A DNA stretch of 56,121 nucleotides, from positions 1-56,121 of IMG/VR virus record IMGVR_UViG_3300046328_000525; one strand, given 5' to 3'. The position numbers and the translations under genes were made by a program. The notes beneath the pieces are model-generated. The model worked only from the letters and a program-made list of their open reading frames with translations, was not told where the DNA came from and did not search any database. The stretch comes from a virus. Positions 42,494 to 51,623 of the stretch are shown here, one piece after another (position 1 is the first letter of the stretch; each line of letters opens with the position of its first letter).

Positions 42494-44596
42494 ATGGCAA
42501 CAGTAAATAAAAATTTTAGAATTAAACATGGCCTAGTTGTTGAAGGCACTACAGGTACAATCAATGGTCAAAATATACTTACAGAAACAGGTTCCGATAC
42601 CTATATCCTCAATTTAATTGGTGGAGAAACTCTTGTAAAGAGTGTAGCAGGAAATCTTGCAGTCGACGGTGCTGGCGAACTTACAATTAACGAGACTGGT
42701 CTTGCAGCTAGTCTTACAGAAAACTCCAATTACCTTTACGACGATGGAGCAGGAGATATCAATGTTGATGTTGAAGGTCTTGTAGTTGACGGACTTGTTG
42801 ATACAAGCTCATCACAAACTCTTACAAATAAAACAATTGGAGATGTTCTTACATTTAATGATGGTTCAAATAATAGCACAATTGATGTAACTGGCAATGA
42901 TCTTACCATTAATGCAAATAGCGACCTTACGCTTTCAACTGGTAATGGAGATATTGTTCTTAATCCAGATGGCAGTGCTTACATTGGAAGCTCAAGCTCA
43001 TCAAACAACTTAATTGCGACACGTGGATATGCAGATGGATTAGCTTCTAATTACGATGCAGCAGGAGCAGCATCGACAGCAGAGACAAATGCAAATAGCT
43101 ACACAGATACTGCATTGGGGTCATATACACCTACATCATCACTTGATACAACAGTTGATGGATACGGCTATCTTAAATCAGATGACCTTTCAGGATACGC
43201 TACAGAGTCATATGTTACAAGCCAGGGATACGCAAAAGTGCCTGATGGAAGCGGTTTTACTCTAGATGCTTATGGATATAGCCAATTAAACATTGATATT
43301 AATAACGGAATTAAGCTAGATCCTACTTCAATCGGACTTTCAATTGATCGCACAACTGTGGATTCCTGGTATGATCCAGCAGGAGCAGCAAGCGGAGCAC
43401 TAGAAGATGCTAATTCGTATACAGATAGCGAAATTACTACAGCATTAACAACTGCTCAGGGATATGCAGATCAAGCCCTTTCAGATGCTAATGCATATAC
43501 AGATAATGCAGTTTCAGGTCTTGCTTGGAAATCAGCAGTAAATCTTAAATCAGATTCAAATATTGCTGTAGCAGATAGTGTTGCAGGCCTAGTAATTGAT
43601 GGACACTCAGCACTTACAAATGCTGAGGCTGGATATCGTTTGCTTCTTACAGGACAAACTACATCATCTCAAAATGGTATTTGGGAAGTATTTGTTGATG
43701 GAGGACTTTATATTCGTCGTGCTCCAGATGGAGATACTAATGACGAACTTATTGGCGCAGCGGTATATGTTCAAGAAGGAACTCAGTATGGCTCTACATC
43801 ATGGGTACAGTCTAACCATTATATTGCAGCATTTGCAGGACAAAACTGGACACAGTTCTCAGGTCAAGGTTCTGTAACAGCTGGTTCAGGTATTACAGTA
43901 GATGGCCTTGAAGTTTCTATAAACCGCACAACTGTTGATTCTTGGTATGACGCAGCAGGAGATGCAGCAGATGCTCAAGCAGCAGCAGAAACATATGCAG
44001 ATAGTCTCGCATCTAATTATGATCCGTCAGGATCTGCACAAGGCGCATATGATAATGCAGTTATTTATGCAGATGGCTTAGCTTCAAATTACGATGCAGC
44101 AGGCTCTGCTTCAGCAGCACAGACTGCAGCACAGAGCTACGCAGATGGTCTTGCATCTAACTACGATGCAGCAGGTGCTGCAAGCACAGCAGAATCAAAT
44201 GCAAACACATATGCAGATGCTCGTGTTGCAGATCTTACAAATGGAACAAATAGCTTCCAGAATCTTAACATTGAAGATGTAATTGCTCAAAGAGCAGCTT
44301 CTACAACAGCTATGGGAACAACAGAAGCTACAGTATTTTCGTGGGATGGTGCAGATTACAGAAGCGCAAAGGTTCTTGTAAAGGTTGCCAACGGTGTACA
44401 TACACAGATCTCGGAGCTCATGGTTACACTTGATACCGCAAACAATGTAGGTATTTCAGAATATGGAATTACTTACTCAAACGGAACAGAACTTGCAGCA
44501 ATTTCCGCAAGTTATGTAGCGGGAATGATAAATATTCTTGCAACTCCAGCAAATACAAATACAGACGTAGTAGTATTTGCAACACTTGTAATATAA
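42494..44596 (+). CDS. Large tail-fibre protein with repeated helical turns, 700 aa
   Basis: N-terminal KNFRIKHGLVVEGTTGTING block (shared with the 44661 protein), a beta-helical stretch with QTLTNKTIGDVLTFNDGSNN, then many near-repeats of the form Y-D-A-A-G-x-A-S-x-A-E/Q-x-x-A-x-x-Y-A-D-G-L-A-S-N (residues about 184-590) forming a trimeric shaft. The C-terminal 130 residues are a beta-sandwich tip. Receptor-binding fibre candidate. Confidence 0.85.
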   Translation: MATVNKNFRIKHGLVVEGTTGTINGQNILTETGSDTYILNLIGGETLVKSVAGNLAVDGAGELTINETGLAASLTENSNYLYDDGAGDINVDVEGLVVDGLVDTSSSQTLTNKTIGDVLTFNDGSNNSTIDVTGNDLTINANSDLTLSTGNGDIVLNPDGSAYIGSSSSSNNLIATRGYADGLASNYDAAGAASTAETNANSYTDTALGSYTPTSSLDTTVDGYGYLKSDDLSGYATESYVTSQGYAKVPDGSGFTLDAYGYSQLNIDINNGIKLDPTSIGLSIDRTTVDSWYDPAGAASGALEDANSYTDSEITTALTTAQGYADQALSDANAYTDNAVSGLAWKSAVNLKSDSNIAVADSVAGLVIDGHSALTNAEAGYRLLLTGQTTSSQNGIWEVFVDGGLYIRRAPDGDTNDELIGAAVYVQEGTQYGSTSWVQSNHYIAAFAGQNWTQFSGQGSVTAGSGITVDGLEVSINRTTVDSWYDAAGDAADAQAAAETYADSLASNYDPSGSAQGAYDNAVIYADGLASNYDAAGSASAAQTAAQSYADGLASNYDAAGAASTAESNANTYADARVADLTNGTNSFQNLNIEDVIAQRAASTTAMGTTEATVFSWDGADYRSAKVLVKVANGVHTQISELMVTLDTANNVGISEYGITYSNGTELAAISASYVAGMINILATPANTNTDVVVFATLVI

Positions 44597-44660
44597 TTAA
44601 ATAAAAGGTACGGGGTCCTTTCAAAACCCCACCAAACACTTAGGGGATATGTGAACTTAA

Positions 44661-45026
44661 ATGACTTCATCAGTAACAACAAATAAAAATTTTAAAGTTA
44701 AAAATGGATTAGATGTAGCTGGAACAGCTACAATATCAGACATTGTGCTAGGCACAGCCCCTATAGCTTTTGATACAGAAACTGGAAGACTTAAGATCCA
44801 AATAAATGGAACTTGGTCTCCTGTTGCATTTATGGGTGATATTCCAGATGCAACAAACACGCTAAATTTTATGGATATTGGACTTTCTATTGATTATAAT
44901 GGACAGCCAACCTATATTATTCAGGCAAATGGAGTTACTCCATCAGGGACAAGTAAATTCTTAGACGGATCAAATGCATCCATAACAAGCTGGGATTTTG
45001 TTTTTGATTCAGGCGTAATCGGATAG
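44661..45026 (+). CDS. Short fibre protein, 121 aa
   Basis: TTNKNFKVKNGLDVAGTATI matches the start of the 42494 fibre; then DTETGRLKIQINGTWSPVAF and a beta-rich tip. Probably a short companion fibre or chaperone-like fibre base. A weak GGGG/CCCC hairpin lies between it and the previous gene. Confidence 0.7.
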   Translation: MTSSVTTNKNFKVKNGLDVAGTATISDIVLGTAPIAFDTETGRLKIQINGTWSPVAFMGDIPDATNTLNFMDIGLSIDYNGQPTYIIQANGVTPSGTSKFLDGSNASITSWDFVFDSGVIG

Positions 45027-45043
45027 TTTAAAGCAAAAACTGC

Positions 45044-45049
45044 TATAAT
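45044..45049 (+). promoter_or_regulatory. Extended -10 promoter for the 45080 fibre gene
   Basis: TGC-TATAAT at 45041-45049, with a 30-nt leader carrying GGGGTGG before ATG 45080. Confidence 0.5.
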
Positions 45050-45079
45050 AGGCAAATACAATAAATTAGGGGTGGCAAA

Positions 45080-46936
45080 ATGTCAACAGTAAGAATTCAA
45101 ATACGTAGAGGTTTAGCATCGGAGTGGACCTCCGTTGATCCAGTTTTAGCGGCGGGAGAACTTGGACTTGAGTCAGACACTAATTTAATGAAATTTGGTA
45201 ATGGCACAGATAATTGGTCAGATTTAGCTTATGCAAACGTTACTCAGTCATCTTTTTCAAATACAATTGCAGATTATGTTCCTCTTACAGATGTAGGTCA
45301 GCCAAATGGTGTCGCATCATTAGACTCAGCTGGAAAAATTCCAGCAGGACAACTTAATATTACAGAGCTTGCTCAAGATGCATTAAGCTCAGCTTTAGTT
45401 GCTGGAACAAATGTTGATATTGCCTATGATGATCCTGCGGGACAAATAACAATTGGCGTAACAGACTCAGTAGTTCTTTCTGGAGCACTAGATGTAACTG
45501 GAACATCGACACTAGAAGATTTAATTGTAAACGGCGATCTTACTGTAAACGGAACAACAACAACAGTAAATACAGCAAATTTTACAACATCAGATCCTCT
45601 TCTCTATATTGGAGAAGACAATCCAGCAAACTCAGTAGATTTAGGTATAGTTGCATCATTTAATGATGGAACATACCAACATGCAGGTCTTGTAAGAGAT
45701 GCTTCAGATGGAGTATGGAAGTTGTTCTCTGGTGTAGTTAGCGAGCCAGGAGCAACAGTAGACTTTACAACTCATACAAAAGATTCACTAGAAATAGGAT
45801 CATTATCTGCTACAAATGCTTCAATTGGAAATGTAAATAATACAGAAATTCAATATCTTAACGGAGTTACAAGCGGAATTCAAAGTCAATTTGATGGTAA
45901 GCAAGATAAAGTATCAGGGGTAACAGATTCAGATATTGGACAGCTAACAGGTGTAACTGGAAATATTCAAACACAAATTAATAATAAACTATCAAGCGCT
46001 ACAGCTTCTAGTACATATGCTCCATTAAATTCTCCTAACTTTTCAGGAACTGTAGTTGGAGTAACAAAAGCAATGGTTGGATTAGGAAATGTTGATAATA
46101 CAGCAGATGCTGATAAACCAGTTTCTACTGATGTTCAAAACGAATTAGATTTAAAGGCAAATCTTTCTTCTCCAACTTTTGACGGAACAGTAGTTTTGCC
46201 AGCAACAACTTCAATAGGAACAGTTACATCAACAGAATTAGGATATCTTGATGGAGTTACATCAGGAATTCAGACACAAATTGGAACTGTAACAACAAAT
46301 CTTACAAATCACTCAAACGCAACAACATCAGTACATGGGATTGCAGATACATCACAACTTGCACTTAAATCAGAAATTTCAGCACTTACAAAATCTTCAG
46401 TAGGTCTTGGAAATGTTGATAATACTTCAGATGCAAATAAGCCAGTTTCTACAGCACAGGCAACTGCAATTGCAACAGCTAAATCAGAGGCAATTGCTGA
46501 AGTAACAGCAGTTATTGATGGTGCGCCATCTGCACTTAATACATTAAATGAATTAGCAGCAGCATTAGGAGATGATGCAAACTTTGCCTCAACAGTAACA
46601 ACATCCCTTGCTAGCAAAGTCCCATCTATAACACCAATTATTTCAAAAACAGCATCATATACTTTATCTGATCTTGCTGAAAGAGACTCTATGATTGAAG
46701 TTAATTCTTCATCAGCAACAACAATAACTATTCCAACAAATGCTTCTGTAGCATTCCCAGTCGGTGCTTCAATTGATATCTCTCAAATATCAACAGGACA
46801 GGTAACAATTGCTGGAGCTGGAGGAGTTACAGTTAATGCAACACCAGGATTAAAGCTTAGAACTCAATGGTCTACAGTTACATTATTTAAGCGTGGAACA
46901 GATTCATGGATCGTCTACGGCGACTTAACAGCTTAA
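45080..46936 (+). CDS. Tail-fibre protein with YLDGVTSGI repeats, 618 aa
   Basis: STVRIQIRRGLASEWTSVDP then VLAAGELGLESDTNLMKFGN is the classic N-terminal block of phage fibres. Further on: DLIVNGDLTVNGTTTTVNTA, then repeats N-T-E-I-Q-Y-L-N-G-V-T-S-G-I-Q and S-T-E-L-G-Y-L-D-G-V-T-S-G-I-Q (about 257-400), and M-V-G-L-G-N-V-D-N-T repeats. A compact C-terminal beta domain ends the protein. Shares repeats with the leftward fibre at 34379. Confidence 0.85.
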   Translation: MSTVRIQIRRGLASEWTSVDPVLAAGELGLESDTNLMKFGNGTDNWSDLAYANVTQSSFSNTIADYVPLTDVGQPNGVASLDSAGKIPAGQLNITELAQDALSSALVAGTNVDIAYDDPAGQITIGVTDSVVLSGALDVTGTSTLEDLIVNGDLTVNGTTTTVNTANFTTSDPLLYIGEDNPANSVDLGIVASFNDGTYQHAGLVRDASDGVWKLFSGVVSEPGATVDFTTHTKDSLEIGSLSATNASIGNVNNTEIQYLNGVTSGIQSQFDGKQDKVSGVTDSDIGQLTGVTGNIQTQINNKLSSATASSTYAPLNSPNFSGTVVGVTKAMVGLGNVDNTADADKPVSTDVQNELDLKANLSSPTFDGTVVLPATTSIGTVTSTELGYLDGVTSGIQTQIGTVTTNLTNHSNATTSVHGIADTSQLALKSEISALTKSSVGLGNVDNTSDANKPVSTAQATAIATAKSEAIAEVTAVIDGAPSALNTLNELAAALGDDANFASTVTTSLASKVPSITPIISKTASYTLSDLAERDSMIEVNSSSATTITIPTNASVAFPVGASIDISQISTGQVTIAGAGGVTVNATPGLKLRTQWSTVTLFKRGTDSWIVYGDLTA

Positions 46937-46961
46937 TAAATAGAAATAGGAGTATATAAAA

Positions 46962-48251
46962 ATGAGTAAAAGAGCAGGTAGACATTCATCAAAATCTAAT
47001 GATTTTCTTCAACCACAATCAGTTACAGGATTAACTGCAACAAATGTTGGAACAAATAGACCATATTTAGCAACAGCAAATACCACATCAGCAGCATCTG
47101 CTGCTGGAACAGGAGGCGCTGTATTGCTAAGCTGGGATCTTCCAGCAGGATCTCCAAATGCAACATCATACACAATTACATCTACTCCATCAACATATAC
47201 AGTTAATACTGGAAATTCAGATAAAACTTATACGTTTCAAGGATTAGCATCAGAAGTTTCTTATACATTTTCCGTTATTGCAACAAATGCAGTTGGAAAT
47301 TCTGAAGCAGCAAGCTCTTCATCAGTTTCAGTATCCACAGTCCCTCAAGCACCTCAATCAGCCTCTGCAGTATCTACTACCGCAAACCAAGATACAGTAA
47401 CATGGTCTGCTGGAGCAACTGGAGGGTCTTTAATAACTAGTTATACAATAACTTCTTCTGATGGTCCAGTTTATACAAATGCCGTTTCACCACAATCAAT
47501 TTCAGAAACAGGTGGTACATCTCAGACATATACCATAGTTGCAATAAACGTAAATGGATCATCTTTAGCGGCAACAACATCAAGTGTTACAACTCTTGCA
47601 CCGTTCTTCCCACCGTTCTTCCCACCGTTCTTCCCACCGTTCTTCCCACCGTTCTTCCCACCGTTCTTCCCACCGTTCTTCCCACCGTTCTTCCCACCGT
47701 TCTTCCCACCGTTCTTCCCACCTTACTTCTTGCCACCTTCATTTGCAAGATGTATTGATGAAGATACTCCAATTATGACTGTTGGAGAAGATAATTCAAT
47801 TGAATTCAAGGCAGCAAAATTTGTTTCAATCGGAGATGAAATTTGGGCAGCAACATGGTCTGAATTAGTTGATGAAAAACAAATGGATCCTTATACATGG
47901 ACAAGCAAATCAATCACAGATTTGCAATTAACTAAGACAAAAATTGTAAATATTATTCCATCTGTAAAAGATGTAACAATTACAATTAATGGCGATGCTA
48001 CAAAGAGATTCTCTTTAGAGCAGACAGTCTTAGTAAGAAGAGGAGATGTTTACTTCTTCGGCTCAACTGGAACACTTGAAATTAACGATGTATTAATTGA
48101 AAGAAAAACCAGCGGAGATTTTGTAGAAATTAAAATCTCATCAATTGAAGTTATCGATGAGCAGAGAACAGTTTATGAGTTTGATGCAGATCCAGTAGAT
48201 ATCCTTCTTGCAGGAGGACTCCTGGTTCACAACCTAAAGCGATTCGCATAA
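46962..48251 (+). CDS. Fibronectin-III / PFFP-repeat / Hint-domain fibre protein, 429 aa
   Basis: Residues about 18-115 and 116-205 are two fibronectin type III-like domains (GGAVLLSWDLPAGSPNATSY; TVTWSAGATGG). Residues 214-253 are ten identical PFFP units. C264 then opens a Hint/intein-like domain: ARCIDEDTPIMTV (block A), KRFSLEQTVLV (block B with Gln where His is usual) and LLAGGLLVHNLKRFA at the C-terminus, with H423-N424. Because only five residues follow the HN, it resembles a bacterial-intein-like autoprocessing domain rather than a splicing intein. It may cleave itself or form a covalent link. Probably a virion or secreted fibre protein. Confidence 0.85.
   Translation: MSKRAGRHSSKSNDFLQPQSVTGLTATNVGTNRPYLATANTTSAASAAGTGGAVLLSWDLPAGSPNATSYTITSTPSTYTVNTGNSDKTYTFQGLASEVSYTFSVIATNAVGNSEAASSSSVSVSTVPQAPQSASAVSTTANQDTVTWSAGATGGSLITSYTITSSDGPVYTNAVSPQSISETGGTSQTYTIVAINVNGSSLAATTSSVTTLAPFFPPFFPPFFPPFFPPFFPPFFPPFFPPFFPPFFPPFFPPYFLPPSFARCIDEDTPIMTVGEDNSIEFKAAKFVSIGDEIWAATWSELVDEKQMDPYTWTSKSITDLQLTKTKIVNIIPSVKDVTITINGDATKRFSLEQTVLVRRGDVYFFGSTGTLEINDVLIERKTSGDFVEIKISSIEVIDEQRTVYEFDADPVDILLAGGLLVHNLKRFA
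47601..47720 (+). repeat. Ten perfect tandem copies of a 12-bp unit
   Basis: CCGTTCTTCCCA is repeated ten times without a single mismatch (120 bp) and encodes Pro-Phe-Phe-Pro. Perfect identity at third-codon positions points to recent slippage expansion. Unit number is likely to vary between relatives. Confidence 0.97.
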
Positions 48252-48252
48252 A

Positions 48253-48957
48253 GTGTCTGTATATCATTTACATATACCTAGAACCGCAGGAATATATCTA
48301 AGTAATAATGTTCTTCCCCACCTGATATCAGGTGGGGTTGAGCATTTTTCTTCCAATAGAAGTATAATTGATCCAGAAAAAATAAAGGCAAGTAGGTATG
48401 TTGCAGGACATTTTGGACTAATGCCACTTGATTTTATGGATCAGCCAGAAGTATTTACCGTTGTAAGAAACCCAGTGGATAGATTTATAAGCTATTTTAA
48501 TTACACTACTGGACTAATAAGAACAAAATCGGAAGCCCACCAAAAACTTGACAGTTGGTTATATGGAAGTCAACAGCAAATCCAATCAAACTTACAGGCT
48601 AAGTTCTTAACTGGATATATGGATTATGAAAAGTTTAATAACGGAGTAAATGAATTTCAAAATGCAGTTAATAACGCCTGGTTTATAAAGAATTATTCTT
48701 TAGACTTTAATGATGTTAAGGCCAATATTGATACTTTTAATTGCTACACTCTTGATAACCATGAGGCTTTTAAGCGGGACCTTAATAAGGTTTTTGAAAA
48801 GGATTTTGGATTTACCACATTTAAGTATTCTGATAAGGCAAATAGATCTAATAATCTAGGTATAGAGATGACAAAATCTCAATTAAAAAGAATTGAAGAA
48901 ATCAATGCTTTAGATATGGAGGTTTACGAGTATGTACAAAAGAATCAAAAAAGATAG
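48253..48957 (+). CDS. Sulfotransferase-like protein, 234 aa (GTG start)
   Basis: Carries the two PAPS-binding signatures of Golgi-type carbohydrate sulfotransferases: H7-IPRTAG (5'-phosphosulfate loop, usually HIPKTAG) and TVVRNPVDRFISYF at 69-82 (3'-phosphate loop with R72, S80). The start GTG 48253 directly follows the Hint gene. It should transfer sulfate from PAPS to a hydroxyl, for instance on a glycan or a hydroxylated residue. The phage APS-kinase-like gene at 8473 could supply PAPS. Confidence 0.85.
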   Translation: MSVYHLHIPRTAGIYLSNNVLPHLISGGVEHFSSNRSIIDPEKIKASRYVAGHFGLMPLDFMDQPEVFTVVRNPVDRFISYFNYTTGLIRTKSEAHQKLDSWLYGSQQQIQSNLQAKFLTGYMDYEKFNNGVNEFQNAVNNAWFIKNYSLDFNDVKANIDTFNCYTLDNHEAFKRDLNKVFEKDFGFTTFKYSDKANRSNNLGIEMTKSQLKRIEEINALDMEVYEYVQKNQKR

Positions 48958-49528
48958 TAAATGGTCAATTATTGATCAAGGCCAATTTAAAATTGATGGC
49001 ATTTTAAATGAGATTCTAGGTTATACAGATGAGTGGTTTCTAGATCTATCAAGACAGGCATTGGGTGCAGTTCATACACAGACTCAAATGTATAGAATAT
49101 GCGAAACCGACTATGCTTGGGCACCAGGAACGCCAATTGAAACTTTTTATAGAAATGATTTAAAAACACATACCGCTCAAGAAGAACTAAGCAATATATT
49201 TAAATACTTAGAAGATTTTTATAGTGGAACTGTAATTCGGTGCGAAATTATTAAGCTTTTGCCAAACTCAGAAGTTTTAAAGCACACTGACGGAGGAGCA
49301 CTTCTTCATTATTCTAGAAGGGTTCATATACCAATTCTAACAAATAAAAAAATTACATTTACGGTCATGAATAATACTGTACATATGGAAAAGGGCAGGT
49401 GGTATGAAATAAATAATCAAATGCCTCACTCCGTTAGTAATCCAACAGATCAAGAAAGAATACATATAATCATTGACATACTACCAGATGAAATGTTACA
49501 ATTAACACATAAGGAGCAACAACTATGA
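48932..49528 (+). CDS. Aspartyl/asparaginyl beta-hydroxylase-type 2OG oxygenase, 198 aa
   Basis: HTDGG-x12-RVHIPILTN followed by TVHMEKGRWYEINNQMPHSV is the AspH (PF05118-like) core. H118 and H166 are iron ligands, R176 binds 2OG, and the facial Asp D120 is present (AspH enzymes often lack it). GGAGG at 48917 precedes ATG 48932, which overlaps the sulfotransferase gene by 26 bases. Protein-residue hydroxylation is likely. Confidence 0.85.
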   Translation: MYKRIKKDSKWSIIDQGQFKIDGILNEILGYTDEWFLDLSRQALGAVHTQTQMYRICETDYAWAPGTPIETFYRNDLKTHTAQEELSNIFKYLEDFYSGTVIRCEIIKLLPNSEVLKHTDGGALLHYSRRVHIPILTNKKITFTVMNNTVHMEKGRWYEINNQMPHSVSNPTDQERIHIIIDILPDEMLQLTHKEQQL

Positions 49529-50184
49529 CAACAAAAAACTTTAATTTTTCTTCTAAGGAAGAGCTTTTCCCAGGCATTTGGGTTTATAGAGATGTGATCA
49601 AGCCAGAATTTGATATTCCTAACAGACTAGAAAAATCAATAGCAGATAGCAATGGTGCATATGAGTGGCAAGAAGCAACTGTTGGTTATAGGCAAAAAAT
49701 GCCAGAATATCGTGACTGTGTTGACTTTAAGATTAAAAAGTTTGACTACCCAAACAAAGACAAACATCAATTAGAATTTGATGCTATTTGGCAGGATGTC
49801 TACGATGCACAGATTGTTGCCGTAAATGATTATTGTGCCAAGTATAGTATTAAGCTAGATTATTGGGAAGCAATGAATTTTATTCGTTATGGCGAAGGAC
49901 AGCACTTCCAGGAGCATGCCGATCATGGATGGTCTTATATAGCCACAGTTTCCGCTGTAGCGTATCCAAATGACGATTACGAAGGTGGAGGCCTCAGCTT
50001 CGGTAAACTGGGCTTAGAGGTCAAGCCAAAGGCTGGAGACCTGTATCTTTTCCCTTCAACATATCTGTTCTCACACAGAGCATTGCCAGTCACTTCTGGA
50101 ATTAAATATTCTATTGTTACCATGATGGATTATAACGACAAAGCTCACACAGTAGCATATAATAACGCAACATACGAGGTTTAA
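49525..50184 (+). CDS. Fe(II)/2OG dioxygenase, prolyl-4-hydroxylase type, 219 aa
   Basis: ATG 49525 overlaps the previous stop by 4 bases. Iron ligands H131-A-D133 (EHADHG), H184 (FSHRALP); K194 (IKYSIVTM) takes the 2OG Arg position as in the 10708 protein. Strand AVAYPNDDYEGGGLSFG. Part of the four-oxygenase cluster behind the fibres. Confidence 0.9.
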   Translation: MTTKNFNFSSKEELFPGIWVYRDVIKPEFDIPNRLEKSIADSNGAYEWQEATVGYRQKMPEYRDCVDFKIKKFDYPNKDKHQLEFDAIWQDVYDAQIVAVNDYCAKYSIKLDYWEAMNFIRYGEGQHFQEHADHGWSYIATVSAVAYPNDDYEGGGLSFGKLGLEVKPKAGDLYLFPSTYLFSHRALPVTSGIKYSIVTMMDYNDKAHTVAYNNATYEV

Positions 50185-50186
50185 TT

Positions 50187-50900
50187 ATGTTTGAGCTTGA
50201 TGTCTATAAGGTACGTAAAGATACTGCTTTAATAGAACCATTATCTGTAAAAAGAGACTGGATGGATGAGACTTTTGATGCTCATGCTTATAAGTGTTTT
50301 CCAGTAAGTTTAACAAATGGACTTGGCTGGGGGCTTTCTTTTCCAGAAGACATCACTTTTATCTGGGATGGCATATCAGACTCAACACCAGACCATGTTA
50401 AGATATTGCAAGGTGAAAAGTATGCTTATACAACAAGGGCAAATGCGACTGTCAGCTTTAATACAGGCTTAATGATAAGAACAAAAGAAAATGTAAGTAC
50501 TTTGCAAATGCCAGTTCCTAATTATTTACGTGATGGAGTACAGCCATTTACTACAATAATAAGCACCTCATTTTTTAAGGGCGAGCTACCATGTGCTTGG
50601 AGAATTACGAGACCAAACACTGAAATAACAATTAAAGCGGGAACTCCAATTATTTCTATTCTTCCAATATCACTTACTGATCTTAATAATTCTGAAGCAA
50701 TAATGAAAGATATGTCAGATTTGTCACCTAATTTTTTCCCAACAGAAGAGTATTCTAAAATAGTATACGAAATAAACAAAAGCGGGAAGTGGTCTAATTT
50801 TTATAGAGATGCTGTTGATCATTTAGGGAAAAGCATAGGTAGCCATGAAGTTAAGGCTTTAAGATTAAAAGTTATTGATAGGATTAAAAATGCCAAATAA
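50187..50900 (+). CDS. DUF6065-like protein, 237 aa
   Basis: CFPVSLTNGLGWGLSFPEDI, a central beta region and ITIKAGTPIISILPISLTDL resemble the DUF6065 family of unknown function. The next protein shares the layout (VIKAGTPFVQVIPFKREDWE), so the two are diverged relatives. Their place between oxygenases suggests a cupin-like or accessory protein of the same modification system. No catalytic residues can be assigned. Confidence 0.6.
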   Translation: MFELDVYKVRKDTALIEPLSVKRDWMDETFDAHAYKCFPVSLTNGLGWGLSFPEDITFIWDGISDSTPDHVKILQGEKYAYTTRANATVSFNTGLMIRTKENVSTLQMPVPNYLRDGVQPFTTIISTSFFKGELPCAWRITRPNTEITIKAGTPIISILPISLTDLNNSEAIMKDMSDLSPNFFPTEEYSKIVYEINKSGKWSNFYRDAVDHLGKSIGSHEVKALRLKVIDRIKNAK

Positions 50901-51615
50901 AATTACATTTCATTCAAACAGAGTTTACAATACACCAAATAGTAATAATTTTCCAGAACCAACTTCTAAGGTAATTCCACAGTGGTATCACGAAGTAGAT
51001 CAATTTTTTAAAGACCCATCTACTGGAAATGATTTTGTAGATCAAGCGGGAAATAAGTATCCGACATTTAAAGCATGCCCTGCAGTTTTAGACTTATTTA
51101 CAACGGGCTATGTTTTAAAAACTCCATGCGATATTGAATTTTATATGCAAGATGGAATTAAAAAAGTTAAAACTTCTTCTGGCTATGAAGAGTTTTGTGG
51201 AGAAAGACCACCAATGCCTGGCTTCCCAACTCCGCATGGCTATTCAGAAAATCATTTCCATTGGTGGCCAAATTGGGCACCAGGTTTGCCAGAAGGATAT
51301 AGCGCACTGTATATCAATCCAATGAATCATTTTGACTTACCTTTTATTACAGTGGCTGGTATAATAGACAACGACAAGATAAATTCTTCAGGGATGATGC
51401 CATTCTTTTTAAAGGAAGATTTTGTCGGAGTAATTAAAGCTGGTACACCATTTGTTCAAGTAATACCTTTTAAAAGAGAAGACTGGGAAATGGATCTGAA
51501 ATTTTATAGTCCCAAAGAACTGCACGACAATTATACTCAAACATATAAAACATTTAGAAAGCCAGAAGGTGGAGTTTACAAAAAGCTCTTTTGGTCAAGA
51601 AGAAAATACAAATAG
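50890..51615 (+). CDS. DUF6065-related protein, 241 aa
   Basis: ATG 50890 overlaps the previous gene by 11 bases. Conserved-looking features: PKWYH-like segment (VIPQWYHEVDQFF), FKACPAVLD, GYVLKTPCDIEFYMQDG, the His/Trp-rich SENHFHWWPNWAPGLPEGYS, YINPMNHFDLPF, and FVGVIKAGTPFVQVIPFKRE. Homologous proteins are often found next to prolyl hydroxylases in phage genomes as far as I recall. Function unknown. Confidence 0.6.
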   Translation: MPNKITFHSNRVYNTPNSNNFPEPTSKVIPQWYHEVDQFFKDPSTGNDFVDQAGNKYPTFKACPAVLDLFTTGYVLKTPCDIEFYMQDGIKKVKTSSGYEEFCGERPPMPGFPTPHGYSENHFHWWPNWAPGLPEGYSALYINPMNHFDLPFITVAGIIDNDKINSSGMMPFFLKEDFVGVIKAGTPFVQVIPFKREDWEMDLKFYSPKELHDNYTQTYKTFRKPEGGVYKKLFWSRRKYK

Positions 51616-51623
51616 GAGATAAC

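Noticed and set aside
47601-47720. CRISPR-like repeat array
   Set aside because: Units are 12 bp, contiguous without spacers and in frame within a gene.
47587-47772. Antisense ORF encoding a GRTV repeat
   Set aside because: It is the shadow of the 12-bp repeat on the opposite strand, with no start signal or context.
46962-48251. A true splicing intein
   Set aside because: The C-terminal HN is followed by only five residues, with no Cys/Ser/Thr at +1 and no C-extein.
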